From assembly GCF_048544455.1 (NCBI RefSeq), contig NC_133538.1, positions 5,424,658 to 5,488,657 of the forward strand: DNA of 64,000 nucleotides, written 5' to 3'. A model generated the notes under the pieces. The model did no database searches and was not told the origin of the DNA. It saw nothing but the letters and a program-made list of their open reading frames with translations. Each line of letters begins with the position of its first letter. Position 1 is the stretch's first letter. The position numbers and the translations under genes were made by a program. Positions 21,904 to 32,814 of the stretch are shown piece after piece. Source of the stretch: Silene latifolia. Lineage: Eukaryota > Streptophyta > Magnoliopsida > Caryophyllales > Caryophyllaceae.

Positions 21904-23502
21904 ATGGCAAGGACTAAGGGAGCAACAAAGGCACCAAAGGCTAAGGCACTCTCACAAAGGCAAAAGGCTCTTCAAACAAAGAAAGCATTGGCTATGGTGG
22001 TAGCAACACCAAACTTGGAAGTGCAACAACAACAACAACCTTCTATGGGAGCAACAACACCTTCTACTCCAGAAATCGATCAACTTTTGCATTATCCGGA
22101 GGTAACTTTTATTTCCGAAACCCATAGAAATACCTTTGTCAAGTTTGCTAGAAAGTCATTACAATCCACCAAATTTATATGTGAAGATACCTTAGAAAAA
22201 TTGGATGTTCTTGAGCAAACTAGAGCCTTTTTCAAAGCCATGGGGTTGAAGAAATTGTTTGAAACAAAGGAATTGACATACCCCTCCCTTACCTTGGAGT
22301 TTTTGAGTTCTTTGAAAGTCACCAAAGTTGAGAATAGGGAGAATCTCGAGTTTCGTCTAGCTAATGTTAGTAGACGCATTTCCTTTAGGGAATTGAGTGA
22401 AATTTTGGGTCTTAGTGATGAACCACGTTATTTTAAGAATTATGGAAAGTATGACCCCAAACCTCTTTGGGAGACAATTTCCGGGAGGAAATTTGAGGAC
22501 TTTCATGCGAGTCGTGCTCTTTTAGTCCACCGTCCGGGCATAAGAGTATGGCACAAGGTCATGAGAAACACCATAATTGCAAGGAAAGATACCAACCATT
22601 TCACCAAACTTGATTTTATTCTCCTTGAATCGGCTTTGAACATTGGAAGAGTACACACCAAGCCTTACAATTCTTTGAGGCTCTTGGTAGATAGATGGCT
22701 CAACATTGATTGTGGGAAGAAGGGCACTACCGTTATTGTCAATGGCGGCCTAGTCACTATCCTAGCTAAGCACTTTGATCCTAACTTCAATAAGGATAAC
22801 AAGTACAAAGCAAAGGAGGGTGGCCATCTTGTTGATTTGCATACTATGATACATAAGTACAAGTGGGTTGCCCATAACCCCCTTGACACTAAGTATGGAT
22901 GGCTCACTAGTGAAGCTAGATCGTTCACCTTGCCTTCAAAGATTTGCCGTCTAAGCGTCCACCGGACCAATTATCTACTTCCCCTTTCTAAAGAGGCCGA
23001 GTATATTATTCAACAACAAAAGGGTGATCTTGAAACTCCCTCTTCTTCCATTGTCATACCACCTTACCCCTTTGAGTATCAAGATTTCAAGCCGGAAGGA
23101 GTTGAAGCTAGAAATGATTATGTAACTCTTCTCATGCAAGCAATGCACAAGCAAGCCTTTGAGGACCGGAAAAATGCTTACTTGGCTCAATATCCACCCC
23201 TCCTACACTTAGCTAGGCAAGGACTACTTGATCCATCTTGTCCTTTGCCTAGTTGGGCGGATAGAGAAGTCCTATTTCCGGGTGCATCTAGGGTCGTTTC
23301 GGGTGACAATGAGGTTGTTGGTAATGATGAAGAAGTTGATGATAACATTGATGAAGAAGCAAGTGAAGAAGGAGAAAAGGATGGTGAAGATGATGATGAG
23401 CAAGATGAGGAAGAAAGTGAAGAAGCAAATGACAAGGGAAGTGGCATTGTGACCACTTCTATTGAGGAAAGTGATGATGGTGATAACATGATGGAAGATT
23501 AG
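21904..23502 (+). CDS. ATHILA-ORF1-like protein of element B
   Basis: An uninterrupted 532-codon gene, the only clean long gene in B. I chose the ATG at 21904 as start because no ATG precedes it in frame. The protein begins M-A-R-T-K-G, then is Lys/Ala-rich (first 30 residues), has a short poly-Gln run near residue 45, a folded central region (about residues 60-430) and a strongly acidic Asp/Glu C-terminus. There is no signal peptide or membrane segment. The central region looks like the plant-only ATHILA ORF-1/'putative plant transposon protein' family, whose function is unknown; naming is from pattern recognition only. It lies in the position where Athila relatives carry an extra gene after pol. 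An open frame in an otherwise damaged element suggests recent selection or recent insertion. Confidence 0.7.
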   Translation: MARTKGATKAPKAKALSQRQKALQTKKALAMVVATPNLEVQQQQQPSMGATTPSTPEIDQLLHYPEVTFISETHRNTFVKFARKSLQSTKFICEDTLEKLDVLEQTRAFFKAMGLKKLFETKELTYPSLTLEFLSSLKVTKVENRENLEFRLANVSRRISFRELSEILGLSDEPRYFKNYGKYDPKPLWETISGRKFEDFHASRALLVHRPGIRVWHKVMRNTIIARKDTNHFTKLDFILLESALNIGRVHTKPYNSLRLLVDRWLNIDCGKKGTTVIVNGGLVTILAKHFDPNFNKDNKYKAKEGGHLVDLHTMIHKYKWVAHNPLDTKYGWLTSEARSFTLPSKICRLSVHRTNYLLPLSKEAEYIIQQQKGDLETPSSSIVIPPYPFEYQDFKPEGVEARNDYVTLLMQAMHKQAFEDRKNAYLAQYPPLLHLARQGLLDPSCPLPSWADREVLFPGASRVVSGDNEVVGNDEEVDDNIDEEASEEGEKDGEDDDEQDEEESEEANDKGSGIVTTSIEESDDGDNMMED

Positions 23503-25545
23503 CAAGCCTTGGAGACTCCTACCCTCTCATGGTTTGTCTATTTCTCTCTTTGTTTTAATTATAATTTTGATCATTGTTGGAGTAGTCCTAGCACCATAGA
23601 GGACTCACACCTCGGTACCATTGAGGTGTTCTCATTTTATTGTTCCCATTTTCAAAATCCAAAATGATAAATTAGTTTCATGCATTGCATAGTGTGTGCA
23701 TGAACTACACCCATTCTTGGACATTAGCAATAGTGTCTCACTCGGTTTGGGGAAGTTAATGCATACACAACAGGAGGTAATCTAAATTATCCTCTCCGTC
23801 ATAACAAAAACCATGCATCATGTAGGGTAGCTTAGTGTAGATTGCATTTAGTATAGAAATCATGCATCATCTTTGCATAATTTCCATCATTTTGGCCATT
23901 GAGGACAATGCCCATATTAGTGTGGGGATGGGAATTCTAACATTTAACTCTTATTCAAAAATCCAAAAAAAATTGAAAAATTTCGAAAATCATAAAAATT
24001 TGAAAATTGAAAAACCCAAAAACATGTTTGTTTCTCTTTGTAGTCTTGTATATATAGTATTGTATATTTTGTGTTTGTTCTATCCTTGTTCACATTGATT
24101 GACTACGCCACATCCAAGACATGAGGATCATGAAGACCGCATGGTATGATCTTTCCAATCTCCTTTTTCCTCTTTATGTTAATGACTATGTGGCTTTATT
24201 TTGATTGATGCGGTATAACAATGTGAACTTAGGACTTGCATTTAGTTTATATGTCATATTAGTTGATAGAATCACTTGCATTAGGATGTTTATATTAGTT
24301 GCATCATGGCATGTAGTTGCATGTTAGAAATGTTTTGAAAATTGCCTATTTAGGAACTTTGACAAGAGCAACTAAGCCATTACAAATACTTATTCAACTT
24401 AAGACTTTGCCTACTAGAATGGTTGTAAAACACCCTAGATAGTGTCATACTAGTATCTTTTGACCCATGACCCAAAGCCTAGTCAAGGGTTTGCATGTGA
24501 GTCACCTATCCAACCCCGTGATGCGATGTGGACTTGGTTAACTTGTCTAGGTGACCTTGATTGACCTTGTGGTAAGACAACCCAAAAATATTTTCTATCA
24601 ATAAGCTTGAAGTGCTCATTTCAAAGAATTTTGTCATGTGGAAGTAATCTAATGCCAAGGAACCTCAAATGTTACGAATTGTTGAATGTTGAGAAATTTA
24701 AGTTGTTTTGATGGAGGCGTACCACTTCGATGTGCTTTGGTGCGGGATCCATTGAATTGGGCCCCAATACGGTTGTGAATTCGGCCGCCCAGAGACAGAG
24801 TGACTATCACCCCAAAAAGCTATTGTCTAGAGGTTAACCGGTCACCTAATAAGCGATTGGCGAAAGCAAAGGACACTAGCCCGGAAGGGACAAACCCCAT
24901 CTTAAATTTTTGAAATGTGAAAGTGAAATGAGGACAATTTTGAATATTAGTCATATCCACCCGTTGTGAATAAAGATTTGAGCACTTCATTCCCAAAAAG
25001 CCTTTTGTCAAGCCACTTGGTCGAGCTTGGGACGATCCATGACCTTTACTTTTGTAGAGAATTCGAGACTTGTCATGTCATATGCTACTAGCATCATAGG
25101 GATCATCATTCCACCACCATCCGATCGCTCTTGACGAAAGCATTTGGAAATTGAGGACGAAAGTAGTCTAGTTTAACACCATTTGGAGGTGATTTAGTGC
25201 CATCCTCTTAGACTTAGTAATTTGTTGAACTAGTATTTGTGAAGGATTACATGCTCTTAAATTTGTTCCTCTTTAGTGCCTCCGCCACTTGATGAGGAAG
25301 TGGCTATTCCTTTTTGTAGATGCATCCATTATGTGATTTTGTGTGCTTAATGTTTGGATTGGTCGCCATTTTGGCAAGACCCACCTTGCCGTGCAAGAAG
25401 GCATCCTACGTCATGGTTGTCTTGTTGTGAGTTGAAGGGGCGGAGTGAGACCCGCTAATTGTCTCATATCGGCTATATTATTAGGATAGGTTAGTATTTG
25501 GTCCTAGTCTTTGTCACCTCTTTACTCGGGACGAGCAAAGGTTCG
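23503..25545 (+). other. Non-coding 3' region of element B
   Basis: Two kb without a gene. Near 23899-23930 it contains the stretch cattgaggacaatgccc followed by tagtgtgggg. A similar stretch occurs after gag in element E (63735-63770), so it appears to be a conserved non-coding signal of these elements. Confidence 0.7.
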
Positions 25546-25558
25546 GTTTGGGGATATT
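25546..25558 (+). other. Polypurine tract of element B
   Basis: ggtttggggatat immediately precedes the 3' LTR start at 25559 and resembles C's tract. Confidence 0.75.
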
Positions 25559-27300
25559 TGATGTGACCATAATTAGCGCATATTTAGCCCCCGAATTAGC
25601 CTTGTTCCCGTGCTTTTTAGTGCATATTTGGGTCATTTCTTATCTTTAGTTCTTTGTTTTGCATATTCTTTGAGATTTTGATCCCTTGGTAGGAAAGGAG
25701 TAAGAATCTTGCATTTTCATGGCAAAACGAGACTAAATTGATCGAATTCAATGACCAAGCATCAAGGAGAGACAAGATTAGAAGGCCTTTGTACATATTA
25801 TAGTAGAAGAGCAATATTGAGAAAGGATCCTTGAGTCCCCAAGGAAATTCCCAAGGAATTTATGAAGAAAAGGGAAGAAAAGAAGAAGATGTCTTGCTGA
25901 GTGACAATCCGTGCGGATTGTCACCAATCCGGCCATCCCACAGCTGCACAATCCGTGCGGCTTTCCTCTAATCCGCTCGGATTCCCTCGAATCCGCTCGG
26001 ACCCCATCGCCAGAATCCGCCCGTCCCGACCTTATTCCGCCCGGATTCCAGCACAGCGTGATTTCCTCTTCTCCAAGCTACGAAGAAAGAAGCCCTTCCT
26101 TCGAAAAATACCGGCTCCTCCTTGCTCAAACTAAAAAGTGTAATTACTAGTTTAGCCCTTAGTTAACCCTAATGCATCCTCCCTAATTTCCACTATAAAT
26201 ACCCCATTAGTCTAATTAGAGAAGCATGTTCTTCTTACTTCTTATCAATAATTAGAGTAGTTAATATCAATCAAATCTCTCTTTAGTTTTGTAATCAACA
26301 ATTAATCAAGTTCTAATACAAGTTTTATTTCCTTAATCTCTCTTTTGTTCATCCTTTATTTTGGGTAATTGAAGATTATTTGGGTTATTGTGGGGAGATT
26401 GACAACCTCTCAATCAAGCATTCAAGTACTTCTTTTATCTTTGCTTTATTATTGGAATCATTAGTAGGTATAATTCTCTTAATCCCTTTTTAATTATTGT
26501 TAATTACTTTCATTTATTCATCATGTTTCATATTGTTGGTATGATTGAGAACCTTGCTAGCATGATCAACATGATAATGAGTGAGTAGTCTCTTAGCTAG
26601 GGTTAGATGGGTGATTAGGGGAAACCAACATGGGGAATGATTCATGCTTAAATTAATATGCTTTCATGTTTTATTTGCTTGCTTGTTTTGATCTCAACTC
26701 ATGCACATGTTATATTTGATGAAATGCTAAGCCTATGAATCCTTGCATTTACTATCATCTTCTATCTTTTCAATGAGACTTGTAAGACATAACCCAACTC
26801 TAGTCTCATTAGACCATGCATGTTGTTGAGTAGGGAAGATTAAGTCGACTTGTAGGTGTTGTACAATCTAATCGATTCGGCTCCGGGACCCAAACTTTCC
26901 TAGGATTGTAAGATATAACCCAACTCAATCCATCACAACAATAATTGCTTGCTTATAATTTGAGAACATGTTTGTATGATCAATTCCCATGATTCCCCTA
27001 TGATCCCATGACACCCTAGTGCTTTTTAATCATTTGTTTACACCCTTTTTTAATTCATCTTGCTAGTTTATTTTCATTGCTATTTTAGTTAGTGACCTTC
27101 TACATCAACCCAAATTGTGACACCCCTTATACACCACTAGTTGTAATAGAAATCTCATTTCAATACCCGTCCCTTGGGATCCGACCTTTACCTGCCTCTT
27201 TACTAGTTGTAGAGTTGTTTGTGAAGCTATAAATTGTGTTTTGATTCGACCGTGACCCAACGACCACATCTTTAATTGTGAACACGAAACGGACCGATCA
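25559..27300 (+). repeat. 3' LTR of element B
   Basis: 1742 bp and nearly identical to 16161-17919. It lacks one palindrome unit (about 25 bp) present in the 5' copy near 16586-16610 and has a short acttctt duplication near 26234. Confidence 0.93.
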
Positions 27301-27973
27301 CTTTATCAACTTCTATTCCCCTATCACAAACTAAGTGCCCTAAGACAACTCCCTCGTTGACCATGAAATGGCACTTCTCCCAGTTAAGCACAAGATTAAC
27401 CTCAATGCAGCGCTGCAACACTTTATCAAGGTTAGACAGACAGTTAGAAAAATCACTTCCATAAACACTGAAATCGTCCATGAAAACTTCCATAATAGAC
27501 TCAATATACTCTGAAAATATCCCCATCATACACCTTTGGAAGGTGGCAGGGGCATTACATAAACCAAAAGGCATCCTTCGATAAGCAAACACGCCCTGAG
27601 GACAAGTAAATGTAGTCTTAGCTTGATCGTCTGGGTGAATGGGGATCTGAAAGAACCCGGAATACCCGTCTAAATAGCAGAAAAACTTATGAGAAGCTAA
27701 CCTTTCTACCATTTGATCAATAAAAGGAAGAGGAAAGTGATCTTTCTTGGTGGCGGCATTAAGCTGTCTGTAATCTATGCACATCCACCAACCAATCACT
27801 ACTCGAGTGGGTATTAACTCATTCTTGTCATTCTTGACCACAGTAGTCCCTCCTTTCTTCGGGACCACCTGTACTGGACTCACCCATTTAGAATGACCAA
27901 CGAAATAAATAATACTGCGTCGTCACAAGCGAACATTACCTCGGCCATCACAACATCCTCGCATCTTCTCGGT
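27301..27973 (-). pseudogene. N-terminal RT half of element C
   Basis: Reads W-V-S-P-V-Q-V-V-P-K-K-G-G, then C-I-D-Y-R-Q-L-N, H-F-P-L-P-F-I-D-Q-M and the catalytic F-M-D-D-F-S-V-Y-G, with both aspartates intact, as in Athila RTs. The frame is clean from 27883 down to 27301, where B interrupts it. The stretch 27884-27973, which should link protease to RT, is scrambled by indels and stops. The rest of RT is at 15440-16155. Confidence 0.92.
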
Positions 27974-30764
27974 TCATCTGCGGCGACCACCTGTCTCGCA
28001 AGGTTTGTGATCTTCCTCCAGCTCTATCCTGTGCATACAAATATCAGGACTAATCCCCTTGATATCGTCCAATGAATAACCCAGTGCTTTCCTGTTTTTC
28101 TTAAGTATAGCTAACAAGGAAGTCAGCTGATCATTATCAAGCTTAGCACTAACAATGACTGGATATTGCTCAGTATCGTCTAAGAAAACATATTTTAGAT
28201 GAGAGGGAAGAGGCTTACGTTCCGGTACCTTTACCTCAATGGAGCAAAGAGTGCTAATCATCTGTTCCACTTGCTCTCTCTCAGCGTCGGTGAGTTTATG
28301 CTCATCTAGATCATCTATAAGCAAATCCAACACAGCGTCATTGTAATATGGGCTATCTGCACACTCATCAAAAAGCATAAGAGCTTCTAGTGGGTCCTTC
28401 ATAAAAGAACCCGACCAGAAGTCATAAATAGACTCGTCAATAATATCAACCGAATAACAAGTATCCTCTATCATTGGCCGAGCTAAAGTACTAGGCAGAC
28501 TGAAAGTGATCGCGTCATCCCCTACTGCAAGAGTCAAACGCCCTTGTTTGACATCAATAACGGCCCCAGCTGTACAAAGGAATGGTCTTCCTAAGATAAT
28601 TGGGGTCCGGGTGTTCTCAGCTATATCTAAAACAATGAAATCCACTGGAATAAAGAGCTTGCCTATTTTCACAGGCACGTCCTCTAAGACACCTAAGAGC
28701 CTCCTAACAGATCTATCAGCCATCTGTAGGGTAATGTTAGTCACTTTAAGATGACTCATGTTCAGTTTCTTGCAGACAGATAGGGGCATGACACTGACGC
28801 TGGCTCCTAAGTCACAAAGAGCCTTATCAATAACCACATTGCCTATAATACAGGTAATAGAGAAGCTACCCGGGTCTTTCATTTTAGGTGGAGCCTTCTT
28901 TAAAGGCAAATTACTAGACTCTTCCATAAATGAAACTATCTCAAATTCACTTAAATCTCTCTTACGCGTCACAATGTCTTTCATAAACTTAGCGTAAGTA
29001 GGTACCTGGGTAACAAGTTCGGTAAAAGGGACAGTTACCTGGAGGTTCTTCACAACGTCCACAAACTTACCGTACTGTCGCTCGATCTTTGCGTCCTTCA
29101 GACGACATGGGAAGGGCACTTTGGTAGCAATGAGTGGACCCGCGACTTTCTCTTTACCTTTATCAATGCGTGACGTCTCCACAGCAGGGGAAGATGACAC
29201 GGTAGCGGAATTAGTTAGTAAAATAGGATCTCCGCCGCTTTTGGTACTCGATCGAGTACTTTTACCACTTGATCGACCACAATTTTCACTCGATCGAGTG
29301 ATCTTCTTTTCTGGCTTACTCGATCGAGCATTTTTATCACTCGATCGAGTGATTTCTTCAGCAAATTTACTCGATCGAGTAAGAATAACACTCGATCGAC
29401 CATCTTCAATTTGTGCACTTCTCGATCGACCACAATTTTCACTCGATCGAGTGATGGGATGAAGTATTTCACTCGATCGAGTAGATTTTTCACTCGATCG
29501 AGTGTCTGGACCACACGCAGCAAGGATTTCGTCCAAAAACTCTTCAATATCATTCTCCGGGGTATCTTCAACTATCAAGACCCCGTCTTCTGGTACTTTT
29601 GGCCCCTCATGAGTAAAGCCAACTTGAAGATTCGTTGCATTGACTGGATCGCATGTCGGTAGAAGTTTGGCTTGGTCTTTCGCAAGTGTTAACTGCGCGA
29701 CTTGTTCTCTCAATTCTGCTATGACAATTTCCTTCCTATTGCACTTCTTACCAAACTGTTGTGTTATGCTCAACATAAAGGATTTTAGTTCGGCAATTTC
29801 CTCATTTGCAGAAGCAGAAACCGGTTACGGCGCTTGCGTAGAAAGAGTAGAGACATTCTTTATTTCTTCATACAGTTGAGAAAAAGGAACTCCTTGCTTG
29901 TATTTTTGATAAGCAAGGACGCGCTCTATACTTGTCAGCCACCCAATAGGGTCATGCCCTTCCATGCCACATCTACCACATAGCTCCACATGCTCAGTAA
30001 TCGAACAAACCTGTGCACTCTCGCCTATAGCTTCAGTAATCTCCACATTACCTAGACTTTTGCTAGGACCTTCCACTGTAGCTGCTGCCAACTCATTAAC
30101 TTGCTCACTACCTCGGGGATTTCCATATTCAGAGACATGAATAGCCATCTCCTCAATGAGACGCCACCCTTGGTCATATTTAACATTCTTCGTGAATCTC
30201 CCTTTAACTACGCTGTCAAGAATAGCTCTCTCGCTCCGATATAGTCCGTTATAAAACTGAGTACAAAGGAACCAACGTTTGAACCCGTGATGAGGCACAG
30301 AGCAAACAAGCTTCTTGAACCTAGTCCAAGCCCTATTCAAATCTTCAGTAGATAGCGGCTCAAAAGAACTAATCTGAGCTCTCAAGGTATTGGTGCGCTG
30401 CGTTGGGAAATATCGCCTGTAAAAGGCCAAAGCAAGGGAACTCCAGTCGGTTACACCGGCTGCCTCCCTATCTAGATCTCTCAACCATTCCCGGGCAACA
30501 TCAGCTAAAGAAAAGGGAAAGAGAGCTCCCTTGACTTTGTCTTTTGTCACCCCAGCAGAAAGAGGAATGGTAGAGCAATACTCTGTAAACAACTCTATAT
30601 GCCTGCATGGATCCTCTTCAGGTACCCCCCCTAAAGAGATTTCTCTCTATCAGTTGTATGTAAGATGAGTGGATTCCAAAGTTTCCCGGATCAGTAATGG
30701 GTAATAGGAAACCCTTTGGAAGCGAATCCACATTAGGCTCTGAATGGCTGGCTAAATTAGGCAT
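27974..30764 (-). pseudogene. gag-protease of element C
   Basis: An ATG at 30764 starts the gag frame. A seven-G run (seven C on the + strand) at about 30625-30631 shifts it by one base, after which the capsid domain is open to an in-frame TAA at 29825-29827. The same frame then continues with an ATG at 29776 for 600 codons to 27974. Domains in order: capsid-like region (about 30590-30120); one zinc knuckle with its last Cys replaced by Trp (about 29950-29990); a segment with eleven Arg-Ser modules, seven exactly Thr-Arg-Ser-Ser, encoded by TCGATCGA palindromes (29240-29510); and a retropepsin with its catalytic Asp near residue 322 of the 600 (D-L-G-A-S-V-S-V-M-P). Gag packages the RNA and the protease cleaves the polyprotein. 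Capsid and protease align well with those of B. Confidence 0.9.
29240..29510 (-). repeat. Palindrome array inside the gag-protease frame of C
   Basis: Eleven copies or near-copies of ACTCGATCGAGT occur about every 18-30 bp, all in the phase that reads T-R-S-S or a one-residue variant (G-R-S-S, A-R-S-S, G-R-S-R) on the minus strand. No copy disturbs the frame. Confidence 0.9.
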
Positions 30765-30904
30765 TCTGGCAAATAGACTTTACAAAGCAAACAAAAAAAA
30801 CCTGCAAAACTAATCAAAAACTTTGCAGAAATGAGATCAGCCTCAAGGAATAAATTCGTTGAGACTAGAAACAAACTTAAATAAAGCAACAAAATTGCGC
30901 CACC

Positions 30905-30922
30905 TCCCCGGCAACGGCGCGA
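30905..30922 (-). other. Primer-binding site of C (tRNA-Asp type, one mismatch)
   Basis: The minus strand matches the tRNA-Asp complement at 17 of 18 bases; the mismatch is at the third base. It lies five bases from the LTR edge at 30928. Confidence 0.82.
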
Positions 30923-30927
30923 AAATT

Positions 30928-32294
30928 TGACAGGACAGTCATATACCTATCAAAAATAACCAACTGGCTCTAACTAATATAGCTAGGGAAGTCGGGTCGA
31001 TCTCCAGAGGGAGATGGGAAGATGTCAGCTTTGTCTAAGTTCGTCTCGGTAACCAAATTGGGGGGTTTTAATTGTATTGTTCTAAACTAATGAGAGTAAG
31101 AAAGAGAAATAAGCAGAGAAAAGGAATTAACCAGATAGAGAAAACAGCTAAGACAGACGGTTTACCATAATCATTCGGTCAAGTAATCTAGGTCTCGGGT
31201 CAATGCAAGTATGGTCTGAGGAGCAGTGAATATCCCCTTTCGGTCTCAATTCACCCTAAAGCACAAATAGTTTACCTTTCGCCCTAACTATAATGCTCTA
31301 TTGTTCGCTACTAGTCTCACCTCTTCCAACCTTTCGGTCCAGGTCAAGGGTCACTATGATATAAATGCCTAATTGCGTCGACTCAATTAGACAGATACAG
31401 ATAAATGCAGCAGTTAACAACAAAAACTACACCAGCATTAACCTAGTAATTCGATTACTGTCACTTCATAATTATGGATCCCCTTTAGTCTTAGCAAAAG
31501 GGAATTAGCTATGCATCATGATTGAATTAACAACAACAACATATAGATAATTGAAACTAAACATAATAACAAGCTAATAAGGATTGAATAGAGTAGTGAT
31601 GAAATAATAAGAGAAGAATAGCAACACAATAACAATAAATTATGATTAAGGAATTAAAGAAGAATAATAATACCAATAGTAAATCCAAATTCGAGTAGCA
31701 AGAGAGTAGAAGAAGAGCCAAAAATCCAAGGAACAGTAGTCAAAGATAGAGTAAAAGTGAATGAGAGAGCAAGAGTTACGTTGTTCTTCCCTCTGTCATA
31801 TACGAAAATCCTCTCTAAACCTAATCTATGGACTAATTACAAAAGCCCATACAAAATTTGGTGGAAAAAAGTCTATTACAGGATAAACTACTCGATCGAG
31901 TGGAAATAAACCACTCGATCGAGCAAACTAACATCAAACCCCTCGATCGAGTGGAAATAAACCGCTCGATCGAGTACTCCTTGCAAAGTCTTCTCGATTG
32001 ACTAGTCGATCGAGCTGTTTAAGCACGTTAGACATTGAAACACCTCCCGAAACCAGCTCATGCGTCTTCAAAGTGTTGGATTCCAAGCTCCGGCTCCTCG
32101 TTCTCCATAAATGCATGCAAATGGGACGAATTAAGGCTCGATTTAGCTCCTCTTTGGTTTATACTTTATTCCTGCAAATTACATAAACGAACCAAAGCAG
32201 AATATTCGGAGGTATTTGTAGCTAGATGCTACATAAATAACACAGAAATGCGTGTAAAAATGAGGTAAAAACCTTATATAAAATACACGCATCA
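30928..32294 (-). repeat. 5' LTR of element C
   Basis: 1367 bp, ending at 32294 before the AACGG duplication. It differs from the 3' copy by scattered substitutions and by lacking about 50 bp of the palindrome stretch. Confidence 0.9.
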
Positions 32295-32814
32295 AACGGC
32301 TGCGGACCCCCACTGGCAGTGTGGAATATCTGTTACGATGGATAATTTGGCAGGGCTACACACTTTAGTGTGTACTTAGATGATTGGTGATGTGACGGTG
32401 TTGGAGATTGTGATTGTGTAATTGTTTGTTTTTTTATCTTATATTGTTTATGCAGTAACTGACCCCGGTAAATGTTTTGAAAACTGTGGTGATCCATACG
32501 GGGATGGTGAGCAGTTGTTTAGCAGGGATGGCATGGATGCACGCGGGTTAGCTGGGGATGAGTCACCGCGAGTCCGAGTAGTAGTCTTCCGCTGTAGTGT
32601 CATAACATTTTATTTATTTCAGTTGGTTTTGTTTTGGAACACTTGTATCGTATTCTCCCAATTTTGATTTTGATGTAAACACTTTAAATCTATTTACTTA
32701 AAGAACGTTTCTTGATGGTCACTTTTGATTACTATGCTTCGGGTAACCGAGATGGTATCATTCTCATGCATTAGATGGGCTTGGCAAGGCACCTTGGTGT
32801 ATGGGGGTGTTACA
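32295..32814 (+). repeat. 3' LTR of F, second part
   Basis: The right copy of the AACGG duplication (32295-32299) is followed by the rest of F's LTR, matching 7447-7950 of element A in outline and ending GGGTGTTACA at 32814. Confidence 0.85.

Larger units (their letters stand above)
16161..27300 (+). mobile_element. Element B: complete Athila-like element lacking RT and integrase
   Basis: 11140 bp, with TG/CA ends, TSD CTTTA (16156-16160, 27301-27305), LTRs of 1759 and 1742 bp, a PBS exactly matching tRNA-Asp at 17924-17941, and a polypurine tract before 25559. Coding content is gag and protease (18060-20856) and a 532-codon gene at 21904-23502; the roughly 5 kb of pol expected between them is missing. 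It is therefore non-autonomous, presumably served by relatives. The LTRs differ by roughly 2 percent over the first 300 bp by my count, so it is a relatively recent insertion into C's RT. Confidence 0.93.
3594..32294 (-). mobile_element. Element C: Athila-like Ty3/gypsy retrotransposon, host of A and B
   Basis: Both ends are defined: TG/CA termini, 5-bp TSD AACGG, two LTRs (5' copy 30928-32294, 3' copy 3594-5013 in minus orientation), a PBS matching tRNA-Asp at 17 of 18 bases, and a polypurine tract. Removing A and B with one TSD copy each leaves about 10.4 kb. Order on the minus strand: gag-protease (30764-27974), RT (27973-27301, resuming 16155-15440) with RNase H, integrase (to 14153), about 2 kb of non-coding sequence, PPT, LTR. 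The F-M-D-D RT block, protease with D-L-G-A-S, and tRNA-Asp PBS fit the Athila lineage. No env-like gene is visible. Frameshifts and stops in gag, at the PR/RT junction and in pol show that it is dead. Confidence 0.92.
1..32814 (+). mobile_element. Element F: Ty3/gypsy chromovirus (Tekay/Del-like), 3' part, split by element C
   Basis: The window opens inside the pol gene of a + strand LTR retrotransposon. Visible in order are reverse transcriptase, RNase H, integrase and a C-terminal chromodomain-like segment (1-2507), a 222-bp non-coding leader to the LTR, a polypurine tract, and a 3' LTR beginning at 2730 with TG and ending at 32814 with CA. The LTR is broken at 3593 by element C, whose duplicated target AACGG lies at 3589-3593 and 32295-32299. 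With C removed the LTR is about 1.38 kb, close to the 1335 and 1345 bp LTRs of element A, whose sequence it resembles throughout. The 5' half lies left of the window, so F's own target-site duplication cannot be checked; the 3' flank begins TTAAC. Lineage assignment rests on gene order and the chromodomain-like C-terminus. Confidence 0.85.

Noticed and set aside
23187-23489. Ser-rich open frame on the minus strand
   Set aside because: Antisense shadow of the acidic C-terminus of the ORF1-like gene.
30905-30922. tRNA gene fragment
   Set aside because: Only the 3' 18 bases of tRNA-Asp match, at the position expected for a retrotransposon primer-binding site. The same holds at 17924 and 60728.
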